A stretch of 64,000 bases of DNA from Micromonospora arborensis (GTDB lineage: Bacteria; Actinomycetota; Actinomycetes; Mycobacteriales; Micromonosporaceae), in assembly GCF_003205615.1 (NCBI RefSeq), contig NZ_PYBV01000012.1, forward strand, positions 33,810 to 97,809, read 5' to 3'. This document shows positions 8,065-15,935 of this stretch, piece after piece; position 1 is the stretch's first letter; every line of letters begins with the position of its first letter. Made by a program: the position numbers and the translations under genes. Under the pieces are notes generated by a model. The model was given only the letters and a program-made list of their open reading frames with translations, was not told the origin of the DNA and made no database searches.

Positions 8065-8916
8065 CTACACCTCGCGCCTCGCGCCCCGGATCTCCTCGAT
8101 CATGGTGGCCGAGTCAGTGGGTGACATGGCCGCAGCGCGCAGACTGTTGAACACCACCGTACAACGCCTCACGTCTTCGCCCTCCGCGTAGAGGTCGCCC
8201 GTGAGGCCCTCGATGTAGACCACGCCGGGTCCGTCTGCGAAGTTGAGGATGTGGAAGCTCGTCAGCATCGAGGCGTAGGCACCCTCGCGGAACGGGATCA
8301 CCTGGACGGTGACGTTCCAGCGCTTGCTGGCATCGAGTAGTGCGGTGAGCTGGTCGGCCATGATGGCTGCCCCGCCGATCTGCCGGTGAAGCACTGCCTC
8401 GTCGAGCACCGCGACGAGGCGTAGCTTGCCGGAGGTGATCAGCTCTTGACGCTGCATCCGCACCGCGACCCGTCGCTCCACTGCCTCTGGCGATGGCTCG
8501 AAGGCGTCCTCGCTGGTCATTGCTCGGGCGTAATCCGCAGTCTGGAGTAACCCCGGGACTACCAACGTCTCGAAGTTCTGCACCTCCTCGGCTGCGGACT
8601 CCAAGCCGATGTACTGGCGGTACGACGACGGTAGGTCGCCGTACTTGGCCCACCAGCCGCGCTGTTTGCCGGTCTTCGCCATCGACAGCAGCGTGTCGCG
8701 CAGCTCGGCATCGGTGACGCCGTATCGGTCAAGTAGCGCGTTCAATGCTGGTGCCTTGATGCCCACGCGTCCGGCCTCGATGCGCCGGAGCGTGCTCGCG
8801 GAGACCTCGATGACGTCGGCAGCCTGCTCGGCCGTGACGCTGGCCTCTTCCCGGACTCGGCGGAGCTGTGCACCGAGCTGGAAACGAACGAAGGTCGGAC
8901 TCTCCATGGCGGTCAT
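8065..8916 (-). CDS. XRE-family regulator with DUF5753 domain
   Basis: The 283-residue protein has an N-terminal helix-turn-helix (about residues 12-70: LGAQLRRVREEASVTAEQAA, then SASTLRRIEAGRVGI) and a C-terminal DUF5753 region beginning with ETLVVPGLLQTADYARAM. These regulators pair with DUF397 proteins. The partner gene follows directly downstream on the same strand. I place the start at ATG 8916; ATG 8907 or GTG 8946 are alternatives because no strong ribosome site discriminates. Four micro-genes diverge from it on the other strand, so this regulator may control their promoter as well as its own. Confidence 0.9.
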   Translation of the reverse strand: MTAMESPTFVRFQLGAQLRRVREEASVTAEQAADVIEVSASTLRRIEAGRVGIKAPALNALLDRYGVTDAELRDTLLSMAKTGKQRGWWAKYGDLPSSYRQYIGLESAAEEVQNFETLVVPGLLQTADYARAMTSEDAFEPSPEAVERRVAVRMQRQELITSGKLRLVAVLDEAVLHRQIGGAAIMADQLTALLDASKRWNVTVQVIPFREGAYASMLTSFHILNFADGPGVVYIEGLTGDLYAEGEDVRRCTVVFNSLRAAAMSPTDSATMIEEIRGARREV

Positions 8917-8978
8917 TGTGCCGCCAGCACCCTGGCTCAGGACCACCGAACACGCCCATGCCTTCTGACTGGTCTTCG

Positions 8979-9007
8979 TTGACTACCCATAAATGCGCGC
9001 GCAAAAT
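8979..9007 (+). promoter_or_regulatory. Candidate promoter of the micro-gene operon
   Basis: TTGACT (8979-8984) and CAAAAT (9002-9007) are separated by 17 bases, a good match to a vegetative actinomycete promoter. The first micro-gene starts 41 bases downstream at 9048. The sites lie between this operon and the divergent XRE gene. Confidence 0.5.
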
Positions 9008-9047
9008 GAGCGTGCAGACAGTCCCGAGTGGATCGGCGGGAGGTCCA

Positions 9048-9236
9048 ATGACGGGTCGGGTGCCGTACGACGACTACCTGCTGGCGGTGGCGCTGACCTT
9101 GGCGCGGCGGCACCGGCCGGTTTGGTCGTGGCAGCGGTGGCGGCGGATCTGTCGCTGTGGGGCCGACCTGCCGTGCCGAGCCCGGCACCGCATCCCGATC
9201 CGCCGAGGCTTCTGGCCAGGGGAGGAGCAGGAGTGA
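9048..9236 (+). CDS. Micro-protein A, Trp/Arg/Cys-rich, unknown function
   Basis: The 62-residue product is preceded by GGGAGGTCC and starts at ATG 9048. It is rich in Arg and Trp (PVWSWQRWRRI) and contains CRCGADLPCRARHR, a Cys cluster that could bind metal. Its stop overlaps the next start by four bases (GTGA). I do not recognise a named family. It is the first of four coupled genes that diverge from an XRE/DUF5753 regulator. Confidence 0.6.
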   Translation: MTGRVPYDDYLLAVALTLARRHRPVWSWQRWRRICRCGADLPCRARHRIPIRRGFWPGEEQE

Positions 9237-9412
9237 CCGAGGATCAGGTCGGACGAATCTTGTCCGTGCACCTGCCCGGCGTCGAGGGCCTCTGCGCCGG
9301 CTGTCGCTGGTGGTGGGCGCGACTGTCCCCGTACCCCTGCTATCAGGCGGAATGGGCGGCCCGCTGGCACGCCCGGTCGGCCACCCGGCGCTTCCTGGAT
9401 GGCCTGCGGTGA
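9233..9412 (+). CDS. Micro-protein B, CxxC motif, unknown function
   Basis: The 59-residue product starts at GTG 9233 inside the previous stop (GTGA overlap). It has CAGCRWWWARLSPYPC and ends RRFLDGLR. The CxxC-x(n)-PC arrangement and the RRFL-x-G ending recur in micro-protein C, so the two look like diverged copies of one family. No named domain recognised. Confidence 0.6.
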   Translation: MTEDQVGRILSVHLPGVEGLCAGCRWWWARLSPYPCYQAEWAARWHARSATRRFLDGLR

Positions 9413-9627
9413 CCACCCACGGCCCGGTCCTTCCGGTGTGGACCTGCGGCGGCTGCGCCGCGCCCTGGCCCTGCCGGACCCGGCGCACCGAGCTGCGTGC
9501 CGAGTTCGAGGGCGCACCCGTGTCGTTGGCCCTCTACATGGGGTCCTACCTGGTCTGGGCGGCCGAGGATCTGACCTGGGTGCCCGCCGGGCTGCTGCAC
9601 CGGCGTTTCCTGGGCTGGGTCCGGTGA
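9409..9627 (+). CDS. Micro-protein C, CxxC-PWPC motif, unknown function
   Basis: The 72-residue product starts at GTG 9409 with a four-base overlap with the previous gene. It contains WTCGGCAAPWPCRTRR, followed by a hydrophobic helix-like stretch (VSLALYMGSYLVWAAEDL), and ends LHRRFLGWVR. From memory, similar small actinomycete proteins are sometimes annotated as flavin reductases; nothing here supports that activity. It resembles micro-protein B in its Cys motif and C-terminus. Confidence 0.62.
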   Translation: MTTHGPVLPVWTCGGCAAPWPCRTRRTELRAEFEGAPVSLALYMGSYLVWAAEDLTWVPAGLLHRRFLGWVR

Positions 9628-9806
9628 GTCTGATCCGGCGGGGCGATGAGCGGTTTCACTACAGCGACAACTCGCACAAGTGGATCCCGCCGAACCCGGA
9701 CTACGACCAGGAGGTCTGGGACGAGATGGTCCGGCAGCACCAGCTCCAGCACCTGGAGGAGATCTCCAAACGCAGGAAGCCGGCTCGATCACTTGATGCT
9801 GAGTAG
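9624..9806 (+). CDS. Micro-protein D, charged, unknown function
   Basis: The 60-residue product starts at GTG 9624, overlapping the previous stop by four bases. Unlike A-C it has no Cys. It has FHYSDNSHKWIPPNPDYD followed by a charged amphipathic helix (EVWDEMVRQHQLQHLEEISK). Its last six codons and stop TAG (9804-9806) lie inside the left arm of a perfect 20-bp palindrome, so the terminator and coding end overlap. Confidence 0.6.
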   Translation: MSLIRRGDERFHYSDNSHKWIPPNPDYDQEVWDEMVRQHQLQHLEEISKRRKPARSLDAE

Positions 9807-9846
9807 CTGTGAACAATCCGCTCTGACTACTCAGCATCAAGTGATC
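9787..9846. repeat. Perfect 20-bp inverted repeat, bidirectional terminator
   Basis: GATCACTTGATGCTGAGTAG (9787-9806) is exactly complementary to 9827-9846, with a 20-base loop. It lies between the convergent micro-gene operon and folD and contains the stop codon of the last micro-gene. It probably terminates both transcripts. Three other palindromes of similar size in this window also sit between convergent genes. Confidence 0.8.
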
Positions 9847-9869
9847 TTGACAACGGCGACGGAACCGGG

Positions 9870-10769
9870 CTACTGGCTCGCGCGCTCCGCGGCGCGCACG
9901 GCGTTGCGGAACAGCATCGCGACGGTGGTCGGACCGACCCCGCCGACCCGGGGCGTGATCGCGCCGGCGACCTCGGCGCACGCTTCGTCCACGTCCGGTA
10001 GGAGGCGCCGCCCCTCGTAGCGGACGCCGGCGCCGATGACGACGGCGCCGGGCTTGACGTGCTCAGGCTGAATGATCCGGGGTACGCCGGCGGCGGCGAC
10101 GAGGATGTCGGCGCGGCGGGTGTAGCGAGCCCAGTCCGGCACACCGGTGTGTACGACGGTGACGGCGGCGTTGGCGGTCGGGCGCTTCTGGGCGAGCAGC
10201 ATCGCCAGGGGTCGGCCAAGGGTGGCGCCCCGGCCGAGGATGACGACCTCACGACCGGCGACGGGGATCTCGTAGTACGCCAGGAGGGCTTCGATGCCGG
10301 CGGGGGTGCACGGCAGCGGACCGGGCAGGCCGACGGCGAGACGCCCCATGTTCAGCGGATGCATGCCGTCGACGTCCTTGTCCGGGTCGATGGTCTGCAG
10401 CGCCGCGTCGTAGTCCAGATGCCCGGGCACGGGGTACTGCACGAGCAGCCCGTGCACGGCCGGATCAGTGTTGAACCGGGCAATGGCCTGGTGCAGCTCG
10501 GCCTGGGTGGCGGTGGCGGGCAGATGCACGTGCGGGGAGGCGAACCCGAGCGCGGCGGCCTGACGCTGCTTGATGGCGATGTAGCCGGCGCTGGCGTCGT
10601 CGTCGCCGACGAGGATGGTGGCGAGGCTCGGTGTGATCCCGCGGCTGCGCAGGCGGGCGGCTGCGTCGGCGGTCTCGGCCAGGACGGCTTCGGCGACGGG
10701 TGCGCCCGGCAGGAGCCGGGCCGAGCCCGACGGAGTGTGGTTTTCGACGGATTCGTTGGTTGTGGTCAT
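9870..10769 (-). CDS. folD: Divergent FolD-type methylenetetrahydrofolate dehydrogenase/cyclohydrolase
   Basis: FolD interconverts methylene- and formyl-tetrahydrofolate. ATG 10769 follows a GAGGAG ribosome site and gives 299 residues. Conserved elements are Y63-x3-K67 (YIAIK, catalytic Lys), DKDVDGMHP (residues 130-138) and PLPCTPAG (151-158). Several signatures deviate: VQYPVPGH replaces the usual VQLPLPxH (110-117), the dinucleotide loop reads GRGATLGRP (179-187) instead of GRSxxVGxP, and the C-terminal motif is TPRVGGVGPTT. It may therefore be a paralogue with altered cofactor or partner preference rather than the housekeeping enzyme. No folate neighbours are present. A 13-bp inverted repeat operator-like site lies about 190 bases upstream. 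Confidence 0.88.
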   Translation of the reverse strand: MTTTNESVENHTPSGSARLLPGAPVAEAVLAETADAAARLRSRGITPSLATILVGDDDASAGYIAIKQRQAAALGFASPHVHLPATATQAELHQAIARFNTDPAVHGLLVQYPVPGHLDYDAALQTIDPDKDVDGMHPLNMGRLAVGLPGPLPCTPAGIEALLAYYEIPVAGREVVILGRGATLGRPLAMLLAQKRPTANAAVTVVHTGVPDWARYTRRADILVAAAGVPRIIQPEHVKPGAVVIGAGVRYEGRRLLPDVDEACAEVAGAITPRVGGVGPTTVAMLFRNAVRAAERASQ

Positions 10770-11139
10770 GACGACTCCTCGACGCAGGCGCCCAGGCGGT
10801 CGACGCCCGCGAGAGGCTCCCCGATGGTTCCACCATCCCCGTGCCGCCAGTCGCCGGTGCTTCGATAATGCCGCATCACCAGCGCTGCTGCCCAACTGAC
10901 CAGCAGCGCCGCCTTCAGGACGGGCCATTCGCACCGGGGGCATGCTGCCGTTCGTCGGTATACCTCAGGGGCATATTCATGACTCTGAGGTATACCGCTC
11001 GTCGGGATTGGTGCCGCCGATCGAGCCGGTCGGGCAGGCACGCCACACCGCGTCGGCGGCACGAGGGAGGCAAGTTCCGGTAACACCCGCGGCCCGTCTT
11101 ACGAAGAAGGGGTGTGAAGGCTACGAGAGAGGACAGCCT
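10770..11139. other. Divergent regulatory region between folD and an ECF sigma gene
   Basis: The 370 bases hold no gene I can support. They contain a 9-bp hairpin (GCGCTGCTG 10882-10890 with CAGCAGCGC 10901-10909) in the folD leader and the 13-bp inverted repeat at 10956-10997. A minus-strand frame runs through it and ends in an ATGA overlap with folD, but it lacks a credible start. Confidence 0.5.
10956..10997. promoter_or_regulatory. Operator-like 13-bp perfect inverted repeat
   Basis: CGGTATACCTCAG (10956-10968) and its exact complement (10985-10997) flank a 16-base spacer. Each half contains the 8-bp palindrome GGTATACC. The geometry suits two dimer sites in a promoter region between folD and the sigma factor. 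The left half with its spacer (TATACCTCAGGGGCATA) loosely resembles operators of the CsoR/RcnR/FrmR group, but that is a guess. Confidence 0.55.
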
Positions 11140-11709
11140 GTGAATGAGCCCAGCGAAGCGGGGGGTGACATCTCTGGCATCGGGGCCGATCCGGTGGCCT
11201 TCGCGGCCTTCTACCGGCGGCACCTGGAGGCGGTGGGCCGGTTCGTGGCACGGCGGGTCGACGACCCACACCTCGCCGCGGACCTGACCGCCGACGTGTT
11301 CCTGGCGGTGATCGAGTCGGCGGACGGCTACCGGCCGGACCGGGGTAGCCAGGTCGGCTGGCTGTTCGGGGTGGCCCGCAACGTCATCGGCGACGAGCGG
11401 CGTCGGGCGGCCCAACGGCTGCGGGTGACCGGCCGACTGGCCGGACGAAGGGACCTGGGCCCCGATGACATCGCCCGCATCGAGGAGCGCATCGACGCCG
11501 AGTCGGCGGCCCGCCGCACCTATCGGGCGCTGAGCGAGCTTCCCGAGGGCACCCGAACGCTTGTCGAACTCGTCGCCGTGGACGGCCTCACCGTCGCGGA
11601 GGCGGCGACCGTGCTCGGGGTGTCGCCGGTCGCCGCCCGGGTCCGCCTGCATCGCGCCCGTCGCGTCGTCCGCGCCGTTCTCGCCTACCCGACAGCCACC
11701 CTCGCCTGA
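11140..11709 (+). CDS. ECF-type RNA polymerase sigma factor
   Basis: The 189-residue protein carries sigma-70 region 2 (FAAFYRRHLEAVGRFVARRV ... LTADVFLAVIE, then GWLFGVARNVIGDERRR) and region 4 (LPEGTRTLVELVAVDGLTVAEAA ... VSPVAARVRLHRARR). GTG 11140 follows a GAGAGAGGA ribosome site; the open frame extends 66 codons further up without features. It lies 18 bases before a gene for a membrane protein of the CU044_5270 family, the common partner of this sigma subgroup, which may act as an anti-sigma-like sensor. Targets unknown. Confidence 0.9.
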   Translation: MNEPSEAGGDISGIGADPVAFAAFYRRHLEAVGRFVARRVDDPHLAADLTADVFLAVIESADGYRPDRGSQVGWLFGVARNVIGDERRRAAQRLRVTGRLAGRRDLGPDDIARIEERIDAESAARRTYRALSELPEGTRTLVELVAVDGLTVAEAATVLGVSPVAARVRLHRARRVVRAVLAYPTATLA

Positions 11710-11727
11710 AGAGACGGAGTCGACGCA

Positions 11728-12696
11728 ATGAACAAGATCGATCAGTCACCGCCCGGTTTCGAGGAGCAGCTCCTCACGGATCTGACCGCCCACGTCGCCC
11801 GGCGGGCCGAGATGGCGTCGGCGGCCCGTCCGGTCGGACGCCGCAACCGGTTCCTGCCTGGTTGGCGCTTCGCCGGAGCACTCGGGCTGGCAGTCGCACT
11901 GACCGCCGGTGCGCTGGTGGTCCAGACGATGAGGGTGGGCGACCACTCGCCACCTGCGGCGAGCGCATCGGAGATCCTCCGGATGGCGGCCGACGCCGCC
12001 CGGCAGCAGCCCGAGCTCACCGCCCGACCCGATCAGTACGTCTTCACGGAGGCCCTGGTGACGATACGGGACGAGCCGGACAGCGGCCCGTACCAGACCA
12101 TCCGGAACCAACTGTGGCAGTCAGCCGGCGGAGTCGCGTACACGCACGGACGCTACCGACCGGAGAGCGACCCGAACGGGTGGGGCGAGCTGAGGGAGCT
12201 GCGGATGGGCGATCCCGCCGATCCCACGAAGGAACTCGACGCATTCGACCCGCCGGCGTACCACGGCGACCTGCCCTCCGATCCGGACGAGCTGCTTCGA
12301 TACCTACGGGAGCACCCGGTCGACCTGCATCTTCCCGAAGGCGCAGATGAGGAGGCCGTCTACGGGGACGAGAGCATGGTGTACACCACCGCGCGGTCGA
12401 TGGTCCGCGGCGGCTACGTGCCGCCCCGCGCGCTGGCGGCGCTGTACGAACTGTTGGCACGGGAGCCCGGAGCGACTGTCATATCGGGCGACGTGGTGGA
12501 CGCCGCCGGCCGGCATGGGGTGGCGATCCGCATGCCCGGCGTGATCGGTGGTAACGAGGACTTCCTCTTCGACCGCGACACCCACGTCTTCCTCGGCAGC
12601 CGATCGTCGGTGGTGCGCAACGGCAAGGAGTCCCTGTACGACGCTGACGCGCTGCTCCGCATCGCAATCGTCGACCGGCCGGGCCAGTTGCCCTGA
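11728..12696 (+). CDS. CU044_5270 family membrane-anchored protein
   Basis: The 322-residue protein has a cytoplasmic N-terminus of about 48 residues, one membrane helix (about 49-66, AGALGLAVALTAGALVV) and a large extracytoplasmic domain. The name follows the family usually found directly downstream of ECF sigma factors of this type. The topology resembles that of anti-sigma factors, but no zinc-binding anti-sigma motif is present. The RNA runs into a 21-bp hairpin right after the stop. Confidence 0.75.
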   Translation: MNKIDQSPPGFEEQLLTDLTAHVARRAEMASAARPVGRRNRFLPGWRFAGALGLAVALTAGALVVQTMRVGDHSPPAASASEILRMAADAARQQPELTARPDQYVFTEALVTIRDEPDSGPYQTIRNQLWQSAGGVAYTHGRYRPESDPNGWGELRELRMGDPADPTKELDAFDPPAYHGDLPSDPDELLRYLREHPVDLHLPEGADEEAVYGDESMVYTTARSMVRGGYVPPRALAALYELLAREPGATVISGDVVDAAGRHGVAIRMPGVIGGNEDFLFDRDTHVFLGSRSSVVRNGKESLYDADALLRIAIVDRPGQLP

Positions 12697-12709
12697 GCGG
12701 CGGATGGCA

Positions 12710-12758
12710 CGCCCAGCCCGGACCGGTCCGGTCACGTCGGACCGGTCAGGGCTGGGCG
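12710..12758. terminator. 21-bp bidirectional hairpin terminator
   Basis: Arms 12710-12730 and 12738-12758 pair over 21 bp with one mismatch around a 7-base loop (GTCACGT). It sits between the convergent CU044_5270 and FAD monooxygenase genes and overlaps the last codons of the latter. Confidence 0.8.
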
Positions 12759-13858
12759 AACAGCGGGCCGTAGTTCGAGCGGAACATCTGCTCGCCGAGA
12801 TGGCGCATCACCAGGTCGCGCAGCACCGGCGGGGCACCGGTGGCCTTGTCCCGGCGATGCGTCTGGCTGAGCACCCAGTCCGTACGCGGGCGACGCCGCG
12901 CCTCAAAGCCACGCAGCGCGTCGGCGACGGAATCGGCGGTGGCCAACGACGAAGCGAGCACGACCGCGTCCTCCAGGGCCATCGCCGCGCCCTGTGCCAT
13001 GTTCGGCGAGGTGGCGTGGGCGGCATCGCCGATCAGCAGCACCGGCCCCCGGGACCAGGAGTCGAGCACGACCTCCTGGTTGGGGCCGGCGTGCAGGGTG
13101 CTGTCGTCGTGGTCGAGGGCCTTGAGCATGGCGCCGACCGGATCGGTGTACGTCGCGGCCAACTCGTCGCGCCAGCCGGGCCGGTCGACCACCGGGCCGT
13201 CGTTGTAGTAGCAGTACGTCTGCTCGGCGCTGATCGGGATCGTGAGGAACTGCCTACCGCGCCCCAACTGCACCGACCAGACCGGCTCGTCGTCGATCCG
13301 GGGAGCGATCCACCGGTAGGCGTACTGGCCGAGATTGCGGGCGGCCGGACCGTCGAAGGCGAGCCGCCGGACCGTCGAGTTCACCCCATCCGCGCCGATC
13401 ACCAGGTCGTACCGTTGCGTGCTGTCGTCGTCGAACTCGACGGCGACCCGGTCGCCCTCCTCGGCGAACGCGACCGGCTGGCGACCCCAGCGGATCGGGG
13501 CGTCGCCGACACCGGTGAGCAGGGCGCGGTGCAGTTGCGCCCGGGGCAACGACACACACGGCCCGACGCCCTGCCACAGTGCGACCACGTCGATGTCGAA
13601 GAGGCGGCGTCCGTGCTGGTTGGCGCTGCGCTGTCGCATGATCTCCACGGCGACGTCGGCAACCGGCTCCCGCAGACCGAGTACGTCGAGCATGCGGGTC
13701 GCGTTGCCGGTGAGGTAGATACCGGTGCCGGAGTCGGTCGGCCCGGACGCCCGCTCGACCACGTCGACCGTCGCGCCCCAACCCCGCAGTGCGGCCACCG
13801 TCGCCAATCCCGCGACACCACCGCCAACGATCAGTACCCGGACACCCGTACCCCGCAC
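12746..13858 (-). CDS. FAD-dependent monooxygenase (PHBH/aromatic hydroxylase type)
   Basis: The 370-residue protein has the dinucleotide-binding loop VLIVGGGVAGLATVAALR at its N-terminus, the DG motif (YDLVIGADGVNSTVR) and the second FAD motif (PVLLIGDAAHATSPNMAQG). This set defines the single-component flavin monooxygenases that hydroxylate aromatic or related substrates with NAD(P)H and O2. The substrate cannot be read from sequence and no pathway genes are adjacent. GTG 13858 is chosen because GGGAGG lies 8 bases upstream; the open frame continues up without signal. Confidence 0.9.
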   Translation of the reverse strand: MRGTGVRVLIVGGGVAGLATVAALRGWGATVDVVERASGPTDSGTGIYLTGNATRMLDVLGLREPVADVAVEIMRQRSANQHGRRLFDIDVVALWQGVGPCVSLPRAQLHRALLTGVGDAPIRWGRQPVAFAEEGDRVAVEFDDDSTQRYDLVIGADGVNSTVRRLAFDGPAARNLGQYAYRWIAPRIDDEPVWSVQLGRGRQFLTIPISAEQTYCYYNDGPVVDRPGWRDELAATYTDPVGAMLKALDHDDSTLHAGPNQEVVLDSWSRGPVLLIGDAAHATSPNMAQGAAMALEDAVVLASSLATADSVADALRGFEARRRPRTDWVLSQTHRRDKATGAPPVLRDLVMRHLGEQMFRSNYGPLFAQP

Positions 13859-14001
13859 GACACGTACCTCCCATTGCCCCTGCCGGTACCAGGCTGAGCT
13901 GCTGCTCAACGGGCCGGCGCCGCAGCACTCTACGAGGCGGGTGAGGCAGCGCGCGGGAATGGGGGCTGAATTACCGAGGAATGGACTGCGATGATGAGGG
14001 C

Positions 14002-14937
14002 ATGACGACCGTTGAGTCGTACGTCGAGTTCGGCAGCCGGGAAGCGCACGGCGTCTCACCCACGTACGAACGCCTGTCGCAGACCGTCGCTCGCGACGAC
14101 GCCCTGCTCGCCCTGCTCGACAGGCTTCCGCCGGCCAAGCGGCAGCCGAACCTGCTGTTCGGCGTCGTCCGCTGGCTCGGCGGCCCGGTCGACGACCCGG
14201 TCACCTTCCACGACTACGTGATGACGCACTGGACCGCCGTCGAGGCGGAACTGCGCACCCGGGCCACCCAGACCAATGAGGTCGGGCGCTGCGCGGTGCT
14301 GCTGCCGGTGCTCGCCGCGCTGCCGCAGCCCATCGCCCTGCTGGAGGTCGGCGCGTCCGCCGGCCTCAACCTCTACCCCGACCGGTACGCGTACCGCTAT
14401 GGCGATCATCAGGTCGGGTCCGGCGAGCCGGTCCTGGAGTGCGCGGCCAGCGGGTTGGAGCCGCCGGTACGCGTACCCCAGGTGGTGTGGCGGGCCGGTC
14501 TGGACCTGAACCCGCTCGACGTGACCGACCCTGACGACGTGTCCTGGTTGGACGCGCTGATCTGGCCGGAGCACGCCCACCGGCGGGCCCGACTGCGGGC
14601 GGCGGCGGCGGTCGCCGCTGCCGACCCGCCGCTGCTGGTCCGCGGCGATCTGGTGGACGACCTGCCGGCGCTGGCTTCCCGTGCGCCGGCGGGCGCGACG
14701 CTGGTGGTCTTCCACACCTCCGTGCTCTACCAGGTGCCGCCGCCGCGCCGGGAGGCCTTCGTCAAGCTGGTCCGCGACCTGCCTGGTCACTGGATCGCGA
14801 ACGAGGCCCCGGAGGTGCTGCCGTACGACGGGTTGCCCGACCCGCCGAGCGACGCGCTGCACAACGTCGTCGCCCTGGACGGCAGGCCGTTGGCGTGGGC
14901 CAGAGGCCACGGCCAGGCGATGACCTGGTTCGGCTGA
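14002..14937 (+). CDS. DUF2332 domain-containing protein
   Basis: The 311-residue protein matches the DUF2332 pattern: an N-terminal helical part, then LLEVGASAGLNLYPDRYAY, which looks like a Rossmann SAM-binding glycine loop, followed by RAGLDLNPLDV and a late VVFHTSVLYQVP. The methyltransferase-like fold is inferred; substrate unknown. ATG 14002 is preferred over the in-frame ATG 13981 because of the usual family start. The end meets the MerR gene head-on after 23 bases. Confidence 0.85.
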   Translation: MTTVESYVEFGSREAHGVSPTYERLSQTVARDDALLALLDRLPPAKRQPNLLFGVVRWLGGPVDDPVTFHDYVMTHWTAVEAELRTRATQTNEVGRCAVLLPVLAALPQPIALLEVGASAGLNLYPDRYAYRYGDHQVGSGEPVLECAASGLEPPVRVPQVVWRAGLDLNPLDVTDPDDVSWLDALIWPEHAHRRARLRAAAAVAAADPPLLVRGDLVDDLPALASRAPAGATLVVFHTSVLYQVPPPRREAFVKLVRDLPGHWIANEAPEVLPYDGLPDPPSDALHNVVALDGRPLAWARGHGQAMTWFG

Positions 14938-14960
14938 AACCGCCAACCGAACCAGCCAGC

Positions 14961-15902
14961 TCAGCGAGCCGGCTCGGGCATCCGGGCGTGCAGAGCCCGG
15001 ATGAACCAGTCCGCCGCCGGCGCGATCGCACCGCCGGTCGACCAGCCGTTGAGCACCGACAGCAGGTCCAGGTACCGGTCCCGGCGGGGGTCGTTGGCCG
15101 TGGTCAGCCGGTCGAGCAGCCGCTGACGCAGATCGGCGTCGTCGGTGTGACCGTGGAGGCTCGCGTACCGTCTGGTGACCGTCGCGACCACGGCATCGGC
15201 GTCCGGGCCGGTCGGATCGAGGCCGGCCGCGAGGGCGGGGGCCACCGCGTCCCGGACCACCGCGACGGCGTCCGGGCGGGGCAGCCCCGGGACGTCGTGG
15301 TCGGCGGCGTGCTGCCGCGCCAACCGCCGCATGCTCGCCCGGAAGGTGGGGTCCCGGCACAGCTCGGCCAGCTCCAGCCACGCCTCGATCTGCTCGGTGC
15401 TGGGGTCGTCGGGCAGCTCCGGGGTCATCGAGACGAGCACACCCGGGTACGCGGGCTGGTCGTCCAGGCCGGCGAAGACGGTGTCCAGAAAGTCGCCCAC
15501 CAGGTGCTGCCGCTCGCGGGCGGTGAGCTGGGCCAGCCGGTGCAGGTCGTCCACCTCGGCCGAGCCCGACCCGCGCCTCGCCGCGACGGTGAGCACCGCC
15601 TGGCGCAGCCGCAGCACCCGGATCTGCACCGCCAACGCCTCGGCGTGCGCGGCGGCCACCTCGTGCAGGGGCACCTCGCAATCCACCACCCGCCGAATGG
15701 CGGCTAGGTCCACGCCCAGGTCACGCAGTGTCCGGACCAGTTCCAGCCGGGCGACGGCGTCCGGGCCGTACCGCCGGTAGCCGGCCGGGCTCCGGTCGGT
15801 CGGCGGCACGATCCCGCTGTCGGCGTAGTACCGGATGGTCTTGACGCTCAGGCCGGTCCGCTGTGCCAGTTCGCCGATCGTGTGACGCGTCTCCTCGCTC
15901 AT
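14961..15902 (-). CDS. MerR family transcriptional regulator
   Basis: The 313-residue protein opens with the MerR winged helix (HTIGELAQRTGLSVKTIRYY and the wing motif AGYRRYGPDAVARLELVR) and a coiled-coil dimer helix. The C-terminal 190 residues are a large helical domain without the Cys/metal loop of metal-sensing MerR proteins, so it probably binds an organic ligand. It is the last gene of a possible MFS transporter, alpha/beta hydrolase, MerR run on this strand. Confidence 0.92.
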   Translation of the reverse strand: MSEETRHTIGELAQRTGLSVKTIRYYADSGIVPPTDRSPAGYRRYGPDAVARLELVRTLRDLGVDLAAIRRVVDCEVPLHEVAAAHAEALAVQIRVLRLRQAVLTVAARRGSGSAEVDDLHRLAQLTARERQHLVGDFLDTVFAGLDDQPAYPGVLVSMTPELPDDPSTEQIEAWLELAELCRDPTFRASMRRLARQHAADHDVPGLPRPDAVAVVRDAVAPALAAGLDPTGPDADAVVATVTRRYASLHGHTDDADLRQRLLDRLTTANDPRRDRYLDLLSVLNGWSTGGAIAPAADWFIRALHARMPEPAR

Positions 15903-15935
15903 GCCACCACCCTCGCGTCTCCCCCCGGTGGAGAC

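Noticed and set aside
5197..9869. Integrative element or prophage between nrdJ and folD
   Set aside because: No integrase, tRNA, attachment repeat or phage structural gene. It is better described as an accessory segment of separate small modules.
10766..11086. Minus-strand frame of 106 codons upstream of folD ending in an ATGA overlap with it
   Set aside because: No ribosome site or credible start. The operator-like palindrome falls inside it and no domain is recognisable. A short leader peptide from 10882 is possible but unsupported.
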